In this document: positions 54,135 through 64,000 of the stretch, piece by piece
Numbering within the stretch: position 1 is the first letter of the stretch
Layout: each line of letters starts with the position of its first letter
From: Phaeosaccion multiseriatum
Lineage: Eukaryota; Ochrophyta, other classes
Direction of reading: 5' to 3'
Assembly: GCA_965112735.1 (NCBI GenBank)
Contig: OZ218963.1
Coordinates: forward strand, 3,224,001 to 3,288,000
Length of the DNA stretch: 64,000 bases
The notes under the pieces: model-generated
What the model saw: only the letters and a program-made list of their open reading frames with translations
Told to the model about the DNA's origin: nothing
Database searches by the model: none
Position numbers and translations under genes: made by a program

Positions 54135-56228
54135 CTACGATCCGGCCCCTTGCTGCTGCCCCACGTGTGCGGAAGCTTCCGAGGCCTGCTGATGAACCTC
54201 AATGGGCTTGCCCTCATTCTCCCGCACCGCCTTGAAATACGGGTGATCCATGGCGTCTCGCGCGGTGAGACGTTCCTGATGGTCATACCGCAGCAGCTGA
54301 GACACAAAGCTGATGGCGTCGTCACTGACTAAGTGCTGGTTCTCTGGCGTGATGAACTTTTGCCATGGCTTTTGGCTATGCCGGCCCAAAATGCCGTCGA
54401 AGTGAGGGTCCAATTCAAGCTCATACTTGTCCAGGTAGTTAAAGAGCTCGTCCGTGCCAATCACCTTGGCGATTTTGACGAGCTGATCATAGTTATCGTG
54501 CCCGTGGAAAAACGGCTCCTTTCTGAACACCATGCCGGCAAACATGCACCCCAGGCTCCACATGTCCAAGCTGTAGTCATACTCCTGGAGGTCCACCAAC
54601 AGCTCCGGGCCTTTGAAGTACCTGCTCGCTACCCTGGCGTTGTACTCCCTGTTGGGGTGGTAGAACTCCGCTAACCCCCAATCAATGAGCCGAAGCTGAC
54701 GCTTCTCGTGGTCGATCATGACGTTGTGCGGCTTGACATCTCTGTGCATAATTCCGTTACTGCGGACAAGCATGACAGAAACAAAACACAACGCGAGCCC
54801 GGCGATGAGATGGACAGCGAAGATATTGCGTCAGTGCTTGGTACATCCAAAGAGAGTGCGGAGGAGGAAGAACCAGATGCTTCCTCGTTTTCCTTCCTCC
54901 TTCCCCCAGCGCTACATTCGTGATAACATTCTGCATAGGGAAAATTGGTGCCACCACACTTTCGTGACGAACCTATGGCAGTATTCCAGGGCCTTGAGTA
55001 GCTCGTGGATGTAGTAGCGAATGTCATAGTCAGTGAGGGTGGGGTACATGACCTTGAAGTCCCTGTTGTTGATGTACTCAAACACCAGCGACGGCGTCTT
55101 ACTTTGTGGGTCACGCACCACATCTAATAGCTGGACAATGTTCGTACCACCGCACAGATTCTGCAGAATCTTAATCTCTCTGCGGGTTGAGACGGGGAAG
55201 CAGTTACGGTAACCAAACCAGAGTTTGGGTCGTAGAAGCGCACAGGGCGGTGGCAGAGGAGGATCACATGCCAAGGACGGAGAGAGAGAGAAGAGAGTGA
55301 GAGAGAGGCATGTCCCAAGGAGGAAGACAGAGAGATAGAGTCAGACCTACCCTCCTTTATGGCAGTGCGCACAAACACACGTACACGGCAGCCTGGGCGG
55401 TGCGCGTGTGTGGGAAATCACCTAACACCCAACGTCAATCGCTTACCGCTTTATCTTCTTCTTCTTGACTGGTTTGAGGATCTTGATGACACATTTGGTG
55501 TTGTTGACCACATTCATGCCCTCGAACACCTCCGAATACTTGCCCCTCCCGATTTTGCGAATCACTTCATAGTCCTCCTGCAAGGACATGAGAGTTCAGG
55601 TTGTTAGCTCTGGATCGGAGCCCGCGGAAACCACTGGGAGACAGGGCCAGAAGGCGCAGGGGCACTTGGGTGGCGGAGCTCTAAGCCAAAACAACAAGAG
55701 ACATGTCACTTTCTTTATCCCGCTCTTCACACCGGAGGGGGGACTAAACCCGCTGTCTCCTCTGTGCTTTCCTCCCTCACTCACCTGATCTCCCCAGTTC
55801 ACAACCAAGCTTTCGTAATCCCAGTACTCACGTGGCCTGTGCACGTTCACATCCTTGTACACCCTGGTACGGAATTTGAACAACAGCGCAACAAGGGGGG
55901 GGGGGAAGCGGCATTAAAGGTCTTGTGATGAGCGAATTTTCATGCAGGACAGGAGGGAGCGAAAGGAAACAAGAGTGTGGTGACCAGCAGCGAGTAAAAG
56001 GCCCATACTCGGGCTCGGAGTGGGGGGGGGGAGAACGGAGAGCGATGGCGAGCGGCAATTCTCATTCTCCCTCCCAATCAAGCCCTGTGCTCTTCAAAAG
56101 AAGCATTCCAGACGTGACAGACTTGGCACTACCCAAGCACTCAGGTCCTCACTACAAAGTGGTGTCTCAGGCACTTCCCTAGCCAAGCCGCTCCACGCTC
56201 CCAAGACTACTCACCTTGCCGTGCTCAT
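54135..56228 (-). CDS. CKA: Casein kinase 2 catalytic (alpha) subunit
   Basis: Five exons: 56228-56215, 55863-55785, 55577-55447, 55179-54973, 54759-54135, phases consistent, 351 aa. The first exon is only 14 nt (MSTA plus two bases) and joins directly to [19 protein letters not shown], the invariant CK2 alpha N-terminus. Kinase motifs: glycine loop [32 protein letters not shown], catalytic [20 protein letters not shown], the CK2-specific [24 protein letters not shown], and [18 protein letters not shown]. It is a constitutive acidophilic Ser/Thr kinase of nucleus and cytosol. The C-terminal tail is Gln/Ala-rich and short. Confidence 0.97.
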
Positions 56229-56615
56229 TGGCGGACGCTTGCGCGAAGCCAAGGCGCTTTTAGTATAAGAGACCGCTGCGGCCCCTATTCCCCTTCCTCT
56301 CAGCTTGATGAAAGTTGGTGAATCAGGACGCTGCTTGCTATTTTAGGTTTGGGGCGTCTGGAAAAAGTACGAGCAGTGTGGGCCAAGTGGGCCCGGGGGG
56401 GGGAAGGGGCTAATTTCAGTTTCCATTTGAGGGTCGGTTGGTTGGTTGGTTGGTTGGCCATATTCTTCTCGATCCTCGAGCTCCTCTGCGCGGTCTGGTG
56501 GTCTGACCCCTTGAAGCAGAGTAGATTTGCTATACATAGCGTATACCAAGGGGGGGGGGGGAAAGCGTGGAAGAGAATTGCATGTAGGTGACAAGGTGAG
56601 CATGTAATTGGTTCA
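56229..56615. other. Spacer, CK2 promoter / SUMO protease 3' flank
   Basis: 387 bp; contains a poly-G and a GGTT-type repeat (56435-56456). No gene seen. Confidence 0.55.
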
Positions 56616-59600
56616 TCAGTCGCTATCGGATACCTCTATCTCTACCCCGCCGCCGTCGTTCCCGCCGCTGGCCCCTCCGGCTTCGCCACCATCGTTCTCA
56701 TCATCACCCTCATCTTCAGTACCGTAGTCACTTCCACTGTCGGCATCAACCCCTTGATCAGAGCGGCGTTGTCCGGTGCCAGACTCCTCCTCCTCCTCCT
56801 CCTCCTCCTCCTCCTCCTCCTCCTCTTCCTCCTCCTCCTCCTCCTCCTCCTCAACGTCCATCCTATCATCTCCTCGCCCATCATCTTGCTCGCCCTCGAC
56901 ATCGTTGTCCGACCGCTCCAGAGAACCCCCTTCCGTATGACTCCCTCCTCTTCGTCCCACATGGTCAGCGTCACTGCTCTCCTCCACCCTTGACCGGCGA
57001 CCCGCCCTACTCCCTTCACCTCCCGTAACTGATGCGCAAGGGGATGACTCAGCGGCGCTCACTGATCGAGGCCCCTCATCAGCCTCACACACTTCCATGG
57101 TCCCAAGGCGGCAGCTCTCTTTCCCCACCTCCTTGTCGTTCTCATTGTCACCATCATCACCAGACCCAAAGTCCTCGCTCTCATTGCGTCGATCCCCGCC
57201 TCCGCCCTCCTCTTCCTCAGCATCTGCCTCCTCCTTCTCCTCGTCCTCCTCCCCCTTTTCCTCGTCCTCCTCGTCCGCCCCTTCTTCGTTCTCCTTGTCG
57301 GCTGCTTCCCCCTCTTCCCCCTCCTCCTCGTCCTCCTCGTCCTCCTCGTCCAACTCCCCCTCGTCCTCCTCCTTCTCCTCCTCACTCTCCTCATCAACAT
57401 CCCTGCTGTCCGCGTTCTCCACCCACTCCTCATCGCTTTCCTGAATCTCCTCCCCGCGGAGAAGGTCGAGAACGATTTTTCTTCGCAGTCGGGGAATGTC
57501 GAGGTGGCAGAAGCCGAAACTCTTCCCCCTGGAGATTCGGTTGGCAAACATGACCGTGAAAACTCCGCAGTCGAAGAGGTTCTTCTGCTGGGGTGTGGGG
57601 GGAAACACGCGAGGCCACTCACTCATGTCAAAGGGCTCCTTCCGCTTGGACAACGACTCGTCATTGACATACTTTGCCAAGTTCTCCAGGGCCACCGCGT
57701 ACTCTCCAGACATGGAGTCATAGTACTCCAGCCTCCTTTCCTTGAAATTGACAGCAGCAAGGGTCCAATGGTTGAGCCCGACGTTGATTGGCGCCAAGAA
57801 GTAGTCCAGATCGAAGAGATTGACCTTAACTCTCTTGGTGTAGTTTCGGACATTGTGGTACGAGTAGCCTTCGTAGTTTTCTGACAGCTGCGTGTAGAAG
57901 AACGTCTTCATAATTGCGCATTTGAGACGGGGCTCTGTGTCTGTGCTGCTGCCCCCCTCCTGTGTGGGAAAGGTACGACGCTTTGCCTGCAACACCTTGA
58001 GGTACAGATTGACGACCTGTGGGCGTGGCGAGGGGGTGGGAGGAGGGGCGGCGGTGGGGGTCGTGAAGGTGGGATGAAAAGGTAAGAGACGTCGTCACAC
58101 CTAGATAGATAGATGTAGATACATAGATATACAGATAAATAGATAGATAGCCCCAGAGGAACGAACAAAAGAGTAGTAGTAGAGCCTCTTGCAAGGATTC
58201 CTTCGCACCAACACCACCAAGAGTGAAGAACGCTTATTGTGTGCTGACGACAAAGCGGTCCGTCAAGATGCTAATTGAAGCAAGCGTACCTGATCGTTGA
58301 GCAAGCACTTGTCCTTCAGCGTGGCCATTGACCTCCTCGTCACTACTTCGTTGAATGCTTCCACCAGCTCCTGCTCTTTCTCGCCGTCGGCCCACGCGCC
58401 TCGAATCTTGAGGAAATGAACAAACAAGGCAGGCAAAGCGAAAGGTGTACCCTCCGGTCAGTCTCAAGCTTTGGGTTGGGACGAGGGAGGAGAGCCAAAC
58501 GGCACAATCCAGGTCAATCCGTCACTTTGTGAATGACACTAAACGTCCAGTGGTCACAGAAGGTATCGAAGGAAATCCCTCTGAGCAGCTCAGGGCATAC
58601 ATGTTATACCTGGTCCGCCTCCTCTGGAGTGAAGAACTGAAGCACATCAGCGCCTCCGTCTGCACTCCTCGACTCCGCTGAGCTCCCCTCCGCTTCTTCC
58701 CCGCTGCCTCCTTCTGCCTCATCATCATGCTGCTCCTCTCCAGCCTCCATTGTGTTTGCCTTCTGCTCCTGCGCGTCCTCCTCATCCTCGTCTACAAGGA
58801 GAGGTCTCTCCACCGTGAGGCCCCCGTCGTGGGGCTGAGGGGCGCGTTTGTCGTCGGACAAGACCCTTCGCAATGCGTCGCGCTTCACCCCTTCAGCCTT
58901 TTCGGGGTATCTGCTCCCCGCCATTGGGGCGGTTGAGTCAGTCAATGTGCATGAGTGAGTGCGGGAGCGAGTCAAGCGGCAAGGGAGGCACTCAGGCTGG
59001 CAAGTAGAAGGTGGAAAGAGGCCGATCATGCACCCTAGTGATGGAAAGTACGAGACACAGGCAGGCCTCTTACCTTGACTGAAGCTTTTGGGCCTGCAGA
59101 TCCGCCTGATTCAGGAATTGCGCCTGGAGGCTTTGTGTGTGCTTCGCTGCGAGCACTCGGAGATGGTCCAGGTGCTTCCTGGAATGAATGGCTCTCTGGA
59201 GGGAGGCGGACACGACAACAGAATACACTCAAACAGTTAGCACCCCGTGGCATGGCAGGCCTAGAAACTGCGCTCCTGCTATGCACCTCAGCGAATTCCA
59301 GCTCTTCTGCTGTCAATGGTCCAGTCAGAGCCGAAGCGCCCAATGAGGCAGCCAGACGATGATACATCGGCGCAGATTGATAGCGCTGCTGCTGCTCTGG
59401 TGGGCTCTGGAGTTGCTCGTCCTGAGCATAGTAGGAGGGGCGTTGGTAGGCCGCGTTATCCCTTGCATCATCACCGACATTGGGTGCCATTTCGCGGAGC
59501 GGAAGGAGGGGCCGTAAAGAAGAAGAACAAGAGGAAGAAGCCCCGAGCTGCCACTGGGAATGGCGTCCATGATGATCGTGGTGGTGTTGGTGCTGAACCT

Positions 59601-60499
59601 CGTCTGGTTCATACTGGAGCTGCTGAGGTGCATTCTCCTTCCTCGCGGCAGCCAATCCCGCTAGTCCCCGATGCCCAAAGTCGCGTTGCTCCACCCTCCC
59701 TCTGCGCTGCTTCGCATCCGTCACAATGCCTGCGAGGCCCCTCTCCCAGTTCCCCGGTGACGGAGAGTAGGCATCTTTCCCCTGTCGGCCCCCAAGCTCC
59801 TGCAAAAGAAGGAGTCATGAGGTTAACAGGAGTCCGGGTGAACAAGACCAAAGGGGGGAGCAATGCCAAGAATTCAAGCCCATCGACAAGAACCGGATGT
59901 GTGTACGTTCGCACCGATTCCTTCGCCTTGAACGGAGGCATAGATGAACGGAAGTCCAAGAGACTGGACCGCCTTTCAGCATCGCCGCCATTGAAGCCGT
60001 CGCTGCAGCCGCTTCCATCTGGTCTCCGAGTGGAAGTATCGTCGGCACGAGGGGGGGCGCCAGGGGGCAGTGCTTTCATTGAGCGAAGGAGGCAGCCTTA
60101 GCGCCAGCCACCTGCCTTCAAAGGTTTCGACCCCGTGGCGCAAACGTAGGTCTGCCACACCCTCAAGCTAGAACAAGACCGAGAGAGCCGTACGTGAAGC
60201 CCCCCTTTCAGCCTTCCCCTCCCCACAAGGGGTCCGTTCTCAAGCCCACCCCCCTCATGCTTGCTTCCCTCGATCCACGCACCTCCTCGTCTTGTTTCTT
60301 GGGATTCCCACCTCTCCCTCTTCTCCTCGATCCTCCTTTGTCGCTTGAGTACAGGCGTGTTAAAGTACGACTCGTTGCTTACTTCTCCTCCCCAATTCAG
60401 ACTCAGCGCCGAGTGGGGAGGGGCGTCCAAGCTGTGGCGCTTCCTGCCCTGCCCCTGACCCCCGCCCCTTTCTCGCCTTCGATTGTCGAGATAAGCCAT
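56616..60499 (-). CDS. Ulp1/SENP-family SUMO protease (C48) with long acidic C-terminal tail
   Basis: Seven exons: 60499-60283, 60072-59915, 59799-59287, 59195-59074, 58910-58610, 58406-58290, 58016-56616, phases consistent, about 942 aa, starting MAYLDNRRRERGG. The N-terminal half is disordered with a helical stretch (KHLDHLRVLAAKHTQSLQ). The protease domain (about 435-660) starts at LQFFTPEEADQIRGAW, with the exosite helix CLLNDQVVNLYLKVL. The catalytic triad is His about 559 (LNHWTLAAVN), Asp about 576 (YYDS) and Cys about 626 (DCGVF), with the oxyanion Gln in TPQQKNLFDCG. It processes SUMO precursors or deconjugates SUMO. Unusually, about 260 residues of mostly Glu/Asp follow the catalytic domain, which normally ends the protein. 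Confidence 0.9.
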
Positions 60500-60564
60500 T
60501 TTCTAGGAAGGAAGGAAGGAAAGGGGGGGGGGGGGATGGCACTTATGGGTGTAATAGATCACCA
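60500..60564. promoter_or_regulatory. Very short divergent interval, SUMO protease / ORC1
   Basis: Only 65 bp separate ATG 60499 (-) from ATG 60565 (+). It contains (GGAA)n, a run of 13-14 G (60522-60535), and an out-of-frame ATG at 60536 that opens a 22-codon upstream frame overlapping the ORC1 start and ending at 60604. Confidence 0.5.
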
Positions 60565-63500
60565 ATGGCCAAAGCTCTCATTTCCTCCACCAGACCGTGG
60601 CTGATGTTTGAATCCGCGGATAGGTTGGGCCTTTCGGCTCAAGGGGATGTCTATTACAAGGCAATCAAACAGGGAGGAGAGGTGTACAATGTGGGGGACT
60701 GCGTTATCATCGAAGGTGACTCGAACTTGTGAGTGAAGGACGGGGAGGAGCTGTGCTTCACGGCGTAAAGCACCACCCTCTTGCTGACAGCTGCACAACG
60801 CTCCTGGCCGGCGTCGTTCTTTATTCATCCATTCCACGACCGCAGAGACTCTGGAGTGGCTGAGCTGCTGCACCTGTGGCACCCGAGAGAAGATGCCAGC
60901 ACGGGCAGGATGGAGTATAGGTGGTTTTACCGGTCTTGGGACGTAGAAAACATGTACGTGTCCCCCGATTCATCGTCGAAGAGGAAGAGCACTTTCGCTC
61001 ACACCGCTCTTTTTCCTTTTGTGCGCAGCGTAACGACTACCCTCGCCGCATCTCTCTCGACAGGTGTACGGACGACGAAGTAGACGAAGCAGAGATATTT
61101 GAGTCGGACCAAGTGGCGGAGAGCCTGCCAGTAGTGAGTGTTTGTGGTTCCCCTTTCTTTCCTTCGTGGGGGGCGGGGTTACACGGGTGGCAGTGTGGTT
61201 GACTATTGGGGGTTTGTTTTCCACTGAAACAGCCCTCTTCCCTCCTCCACTCCTTCTTTTCTGTGCCCCCCATTCCTCTGCTGGGGCTCAGGATACCATC
61301 GTGAGAAAGGTCTGTGTCCTCGATTTCGACTCCTATGTTGACTGGAAAGGTGAAGGGCACGCGACGAAAAGGCCAGAGCCAAGGGAGCAAGGCGTTAATG
61401 AAAGGTCGCCACTGGCCTTGGATGTGGGCGAGGACTGCAGCTTTGATCGCACTAACTTCTTCTGCAGAAAGATGTACTACGAGAAGTGGAAAATGATTTC
61501 CCCGGTGTGGAACAGGAATGGCATGGAGGATGGTACAGATCGGCGGCAGCGAGCTCTCCTGTATAGCCGAAGGAAACCTCATCTCCCGTCGACTTTCTCG
61601 CCCTCGCTGCAAAAGGCAGCAACCCATTCGGAAGACTCGATTGCTTCGCACCTGAAAGAAACAAGTCCATCAGAGACACCTGTCAGCAGCAGCAGCCCTC
61701 GCAAGAGAGGGGGACAGGAGTTTGAGGACGATGAGAAGGAGGTGGAGAGAGAACAGAGGCATGCCCGGAAAAGACATCGGTGTGAGCAGCGCCAAGAGCA
61801 ATGCAGGCAACACCTTGCAGACTTGCAGCAGGCAATGGTTTGTCTGCAGCTCTCTGCCGTGCCCGAGACGCTGCCCTGCAGGGAGGAGGAAAGAAAGAAG
61901 ATGTACGGGCTAATACTGTCCGCCCTAAGGTCTGAGAGCAAGGGGGGTAGCATGTACATCCATGGCATGCCCGGAACGGGGAAGACTGCCACTGTGAAGG
62001 AGGTGGTCCGCGCACTGCAGAGGGAGAGCCACACGACAGGCGTGGCCGCACTACTGGAGGAGGAGGAGGAGGAGGAGGAGGAGGAGGAGGAGGAGGAGGA
62101 GGAGGGCTTCACCGTGGGCAAAGCCAAAGGAAAGGGGAAAGGGAAAGGGAAAGGGGGTAGGAGGAAGCCACAACAGGAAAAAAGGGAGGTAAAGGGCAGA
62201 GAAAAAGGCGCATCCCGAGTAATGGCCCAGACGGGGCCTGACGCAACAGGAGCAGCAGATTGGTCAATGAGGCCCGCGGCGGTTCCAGTTCCGCCGTTTC
62301 AGCTGGTGGAGATCAACGCTATGCGTCTGCAGAGTCCCGAGCAGGCGTACTCCGTGCTCTGGGCAGCGATGCAGGGAGGCAGGCTGCAGCCCAAAGAAGC
62401 TTTGCGACGGCTCGAGAGGTGGGGGTGACTGTTCCTTTGCTTTTTCTTTTGCTTTTGCTTTTGCGTCTCCCAACACACGCAAGAATGATGTCTGACACCA
62501 CAACCCCACGGGACGACAAGAAGGCCGTTTGGGCTGTTGCTGCTGCTACAGCTTCTTCTTCCCCACCAGAGTCCTAACGGTTCCATGTCCCTTCCTTGCC
62601 CGACCGGGCAATGTGCCGGCTGGGGTGCATTGCCTGGGTTGCATTGCTCTGCATGTGTAGACTCTTGTCCAGTAAAGACACCGCTCGCAAGATGGTTGTG
62701 GTGCTGGTGGACGAGCTGGACTTCATGGTCACGCCCAAGGAGGTGGAGATTTACAACTTGTTCAATTGGCCGGCCCAGGAGGGGTCGCATTTGATCGTCA
62801 TTGGCATATCCAACACCATGGATCTGCCGGAGCGCCTCAACGTAAGTGTGTGGTGTGGTGGTGGTAGTCGTGGTCGTGGTGGTGGTGATGTGGTGGTGGT
62901 GATGCGGTGGTGGTGGAAAAGAAGGAGTGACAGGTGATAGTCATAACGGTGAGGCAGAGTAGGAACGCTCGGGCTCGACAATGAAGTGCATGTGGGTGAG
63001 TAGACAAGGGGGGAGGAGGTCAAGAGACGAGGATGAGGTCGAGGATGCAGGTCGGGAGGGAGAGGGAGTAGTCATGGAGGCGGAAGTGGGGGAAGGGGAC
63101 GAAAGATGAGCGAAAGGATTGGGACAATCTGGGGAGAGGACTGAGGGAGCTTGGCACGTGAAGACTTCCGCCGCGCACGGACGCGTAACGTAGATGCTCC
63201 CTCTCTCCCCTCCCCGGCCCGCTCCGCTCCGTTGTGTCTTGTGTGTTTGCGTTTCTGACTGACACGACGCACCCTTTGTGGGCGCACCTCGCCCCCCTCA
63301 GCCGCGGGTATTTAGCAGACTCGCCGCCTCCAATCGGATCGTGTTCGGGTCGTACACCCACAAGCACATCAATGCCATCCTCAAGGAGAGGCTGGGGGGG
63401 CTCAAGGCGTTCTGTCCGGTAGCTGTCGAGCTCGCGGGTAAGGAGATGGGTGTGACAACAAGGAGGAGGGGGAGGAGGAGGAGGAGGAGGAGGAGGAGGA

Positions 63501-64000
63501 GGAGGAGGAAAAGTAGGCGACCGAGGGATGTCATCGGATCTTCCCTACTCCCCTCAGAGGGGAAGCACAAAGCACCCTCTAGAGAGGAGAATGACTTTGT
63601 CGAGGCCTAGGAAGCGACCCTGCTGCTCCCCCTTTGGCGGTTTCAATGCTCGCCTTGTAACTCCTACAGCCACCTCTCCCCTATATTATAGCCTAAGAGC
63701 ACCTTTCCTTTTGGTTTGTTGCCCGTCGTTGGCCCCCCTCCGTGCGTTGTCCCTTCCCCCTCTTGCAGCACGGAAGGTCAGTGCTTACTCAGGCGACGTA
63801 CGGAGTGCTCTTCAGATATGCCGACATGCTGTGGAACTGTGCATAGCACGAGTAGAGGAAGAGCAAGGGAGGCAAACGCGACAGAGCCAGTACTTGCTCG
63901 CGACAAAAGAACAAGACTCTGAGGGGGACGATAGTGGTGATGATGATGCTGCTGAAGAAGACGGGAAGGAGGGGGGGGCGAATGCCAAAGCCGGCAAAAG
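60565..64000 (+). CDS. ORC1: Origin recognition complex subunit 1 (3' truncated by window end)
   Basis: Exons: 60565-60728, 60846-60957 (donor uncertain, 60953 has the stronger consensus but breaks frame), 61029-61133, 61292-62418, 62661-62841, 63302-63437, 63769-64000+. A BAH domain comes first (VYNVGDCVIIEGDS, LLHLWHPREDASTGRMEYRW, FYRSWD). A charged linker follows, then the AAA+ ATPase: Walker A GMPGTGKTATVKEV, FQLVEINAMRLQSPEQAY, Walker B VVVLVDELDFMVT, YNLFNWPAQEG, SNTMDLPERLN, and sensor-2 region RKVSAYSGDVRSALQICRHA. BAH plus AAA+ distinguishes ORC1 from CDC6. An about 85-residue Glu-run / (GK)n / Lys-rich insert (62050-62280) sits inside the AAA+ domain between Walker A and the FQLVEIN strand. 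The winged-helix C-terminus is outside the window. Confidence 0.93.
62059..62104. repeat. (GGA)n coding repeat in ORC1
   Basis: About 15 GAG/GGA units encode an uninterrupted Glu run in frame within the AAA+ insert. Confidence 0.85.
63461..63512. repeat. (GGA)n in ORC1 intron
   Basis: About 15 units near the donor of the intron after exon 63302-63437; purine-rich in the sense strand. Confidence 0.9.

Noticed and set aside
61142-62428. CDC6 or a generic AAA+ protein
   Set aside because: An upstream BAH domain in phase with the ATPase exons is characteristic of ORC1.
1-64000. CRISPR arrays, bacterial operons, rRNA or tRNA genes
   Set aside because: Repeats are microsatellites or hairpin elements without regular spacers; gene structure is eukaryotic; I could not identify any tRNA or rRNA by eye, though a covariance-model scan was not possible.

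Overview
The window is eukaryotic nuclear DNA. Nearly every gene is split by GT-AG introns, mostly about 60-700 bp, and exon phases could be matched for almost all of them. Five proteins point to a photosynthetic stramenopile with a secondary red plastid. Four of these (TrhO-methyltransferase, tandem Cpn10, fibrillin, and a Rossmann-like protein) begin with a signal peptide followed by a Phe at the probable cleavage site, the ASAFAP-type plastid presequence of heterokonts. A fifth, pyruvate carboxylase, has a mitochondrial-type presequence. An eustigmatophyte-like alga is my best guess; no species is claimed.

Layout. 1-1069: 3' end of an unrecognised Gln-rich protein (+). 1559-7161: a 12-exon TrhO rhodanese fused to an O-methyltransferase (-). 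7293-9365: mitochondrial CBS-pair protein (+). 10364-12690: histidinol-phosphate aminotransferase (-). 13394-15012: short protein with the CAF-1 large-subunit C-terminal domain (-). 15482-20518: ankyrin protein (+). 20942-23289: coiled-coil protein (-). 23532-27738: five-EF-hand protein (+). 28177-28857: doubtful small gene (+). 29565-38732: 26-exon pyruvate carboxylase (-). 38884-40688: plastid co-chaperonin with two Cpn10 domains (+). 40999-45940: FHA / acidic / BRCT protein of MDC1-like layout (-). 46076-47547: plastid fibrillin (+). 48741-50204: mitochondrial carrier (+). 50622-53874: plastid protein with a Rossmann-like N-terminus (-). 54135-56228: casein kinase 2 alpha (-). 56616-60499: Ulp1/SENP SUMO protease (-). 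60565 to the window end: ORC1 (+, 3' truncated).

Genes are packed in divergent pairs with 64-470 bp between start codons and convergent pairs with 0.3-1 kb between stops. Several products act on chromatin and genome maintenance (CAF-1-like, MDC1-like, SUMO protease, ORC1, CK2), but they are not an operon and I claim no functional cluster.

Two observations stand out. First, a predicted plastid-targeted TrhO-methyltransferase fusion could in principle hydroxylate and then O-methylate wobble uridine (ho5U to mo5U) in one polypeptide. Second, there is a family of small hairpin elements (27861-28147, 47593-47797, 48018-48367, 52971-53214) with TCG...CGA inverted ends. Three of the four have perfect 6-bp target duplications. 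The terminal arms differ between copies yet stay complementary within each copy, and most cores are a GCCGGC-rich minisatellite.
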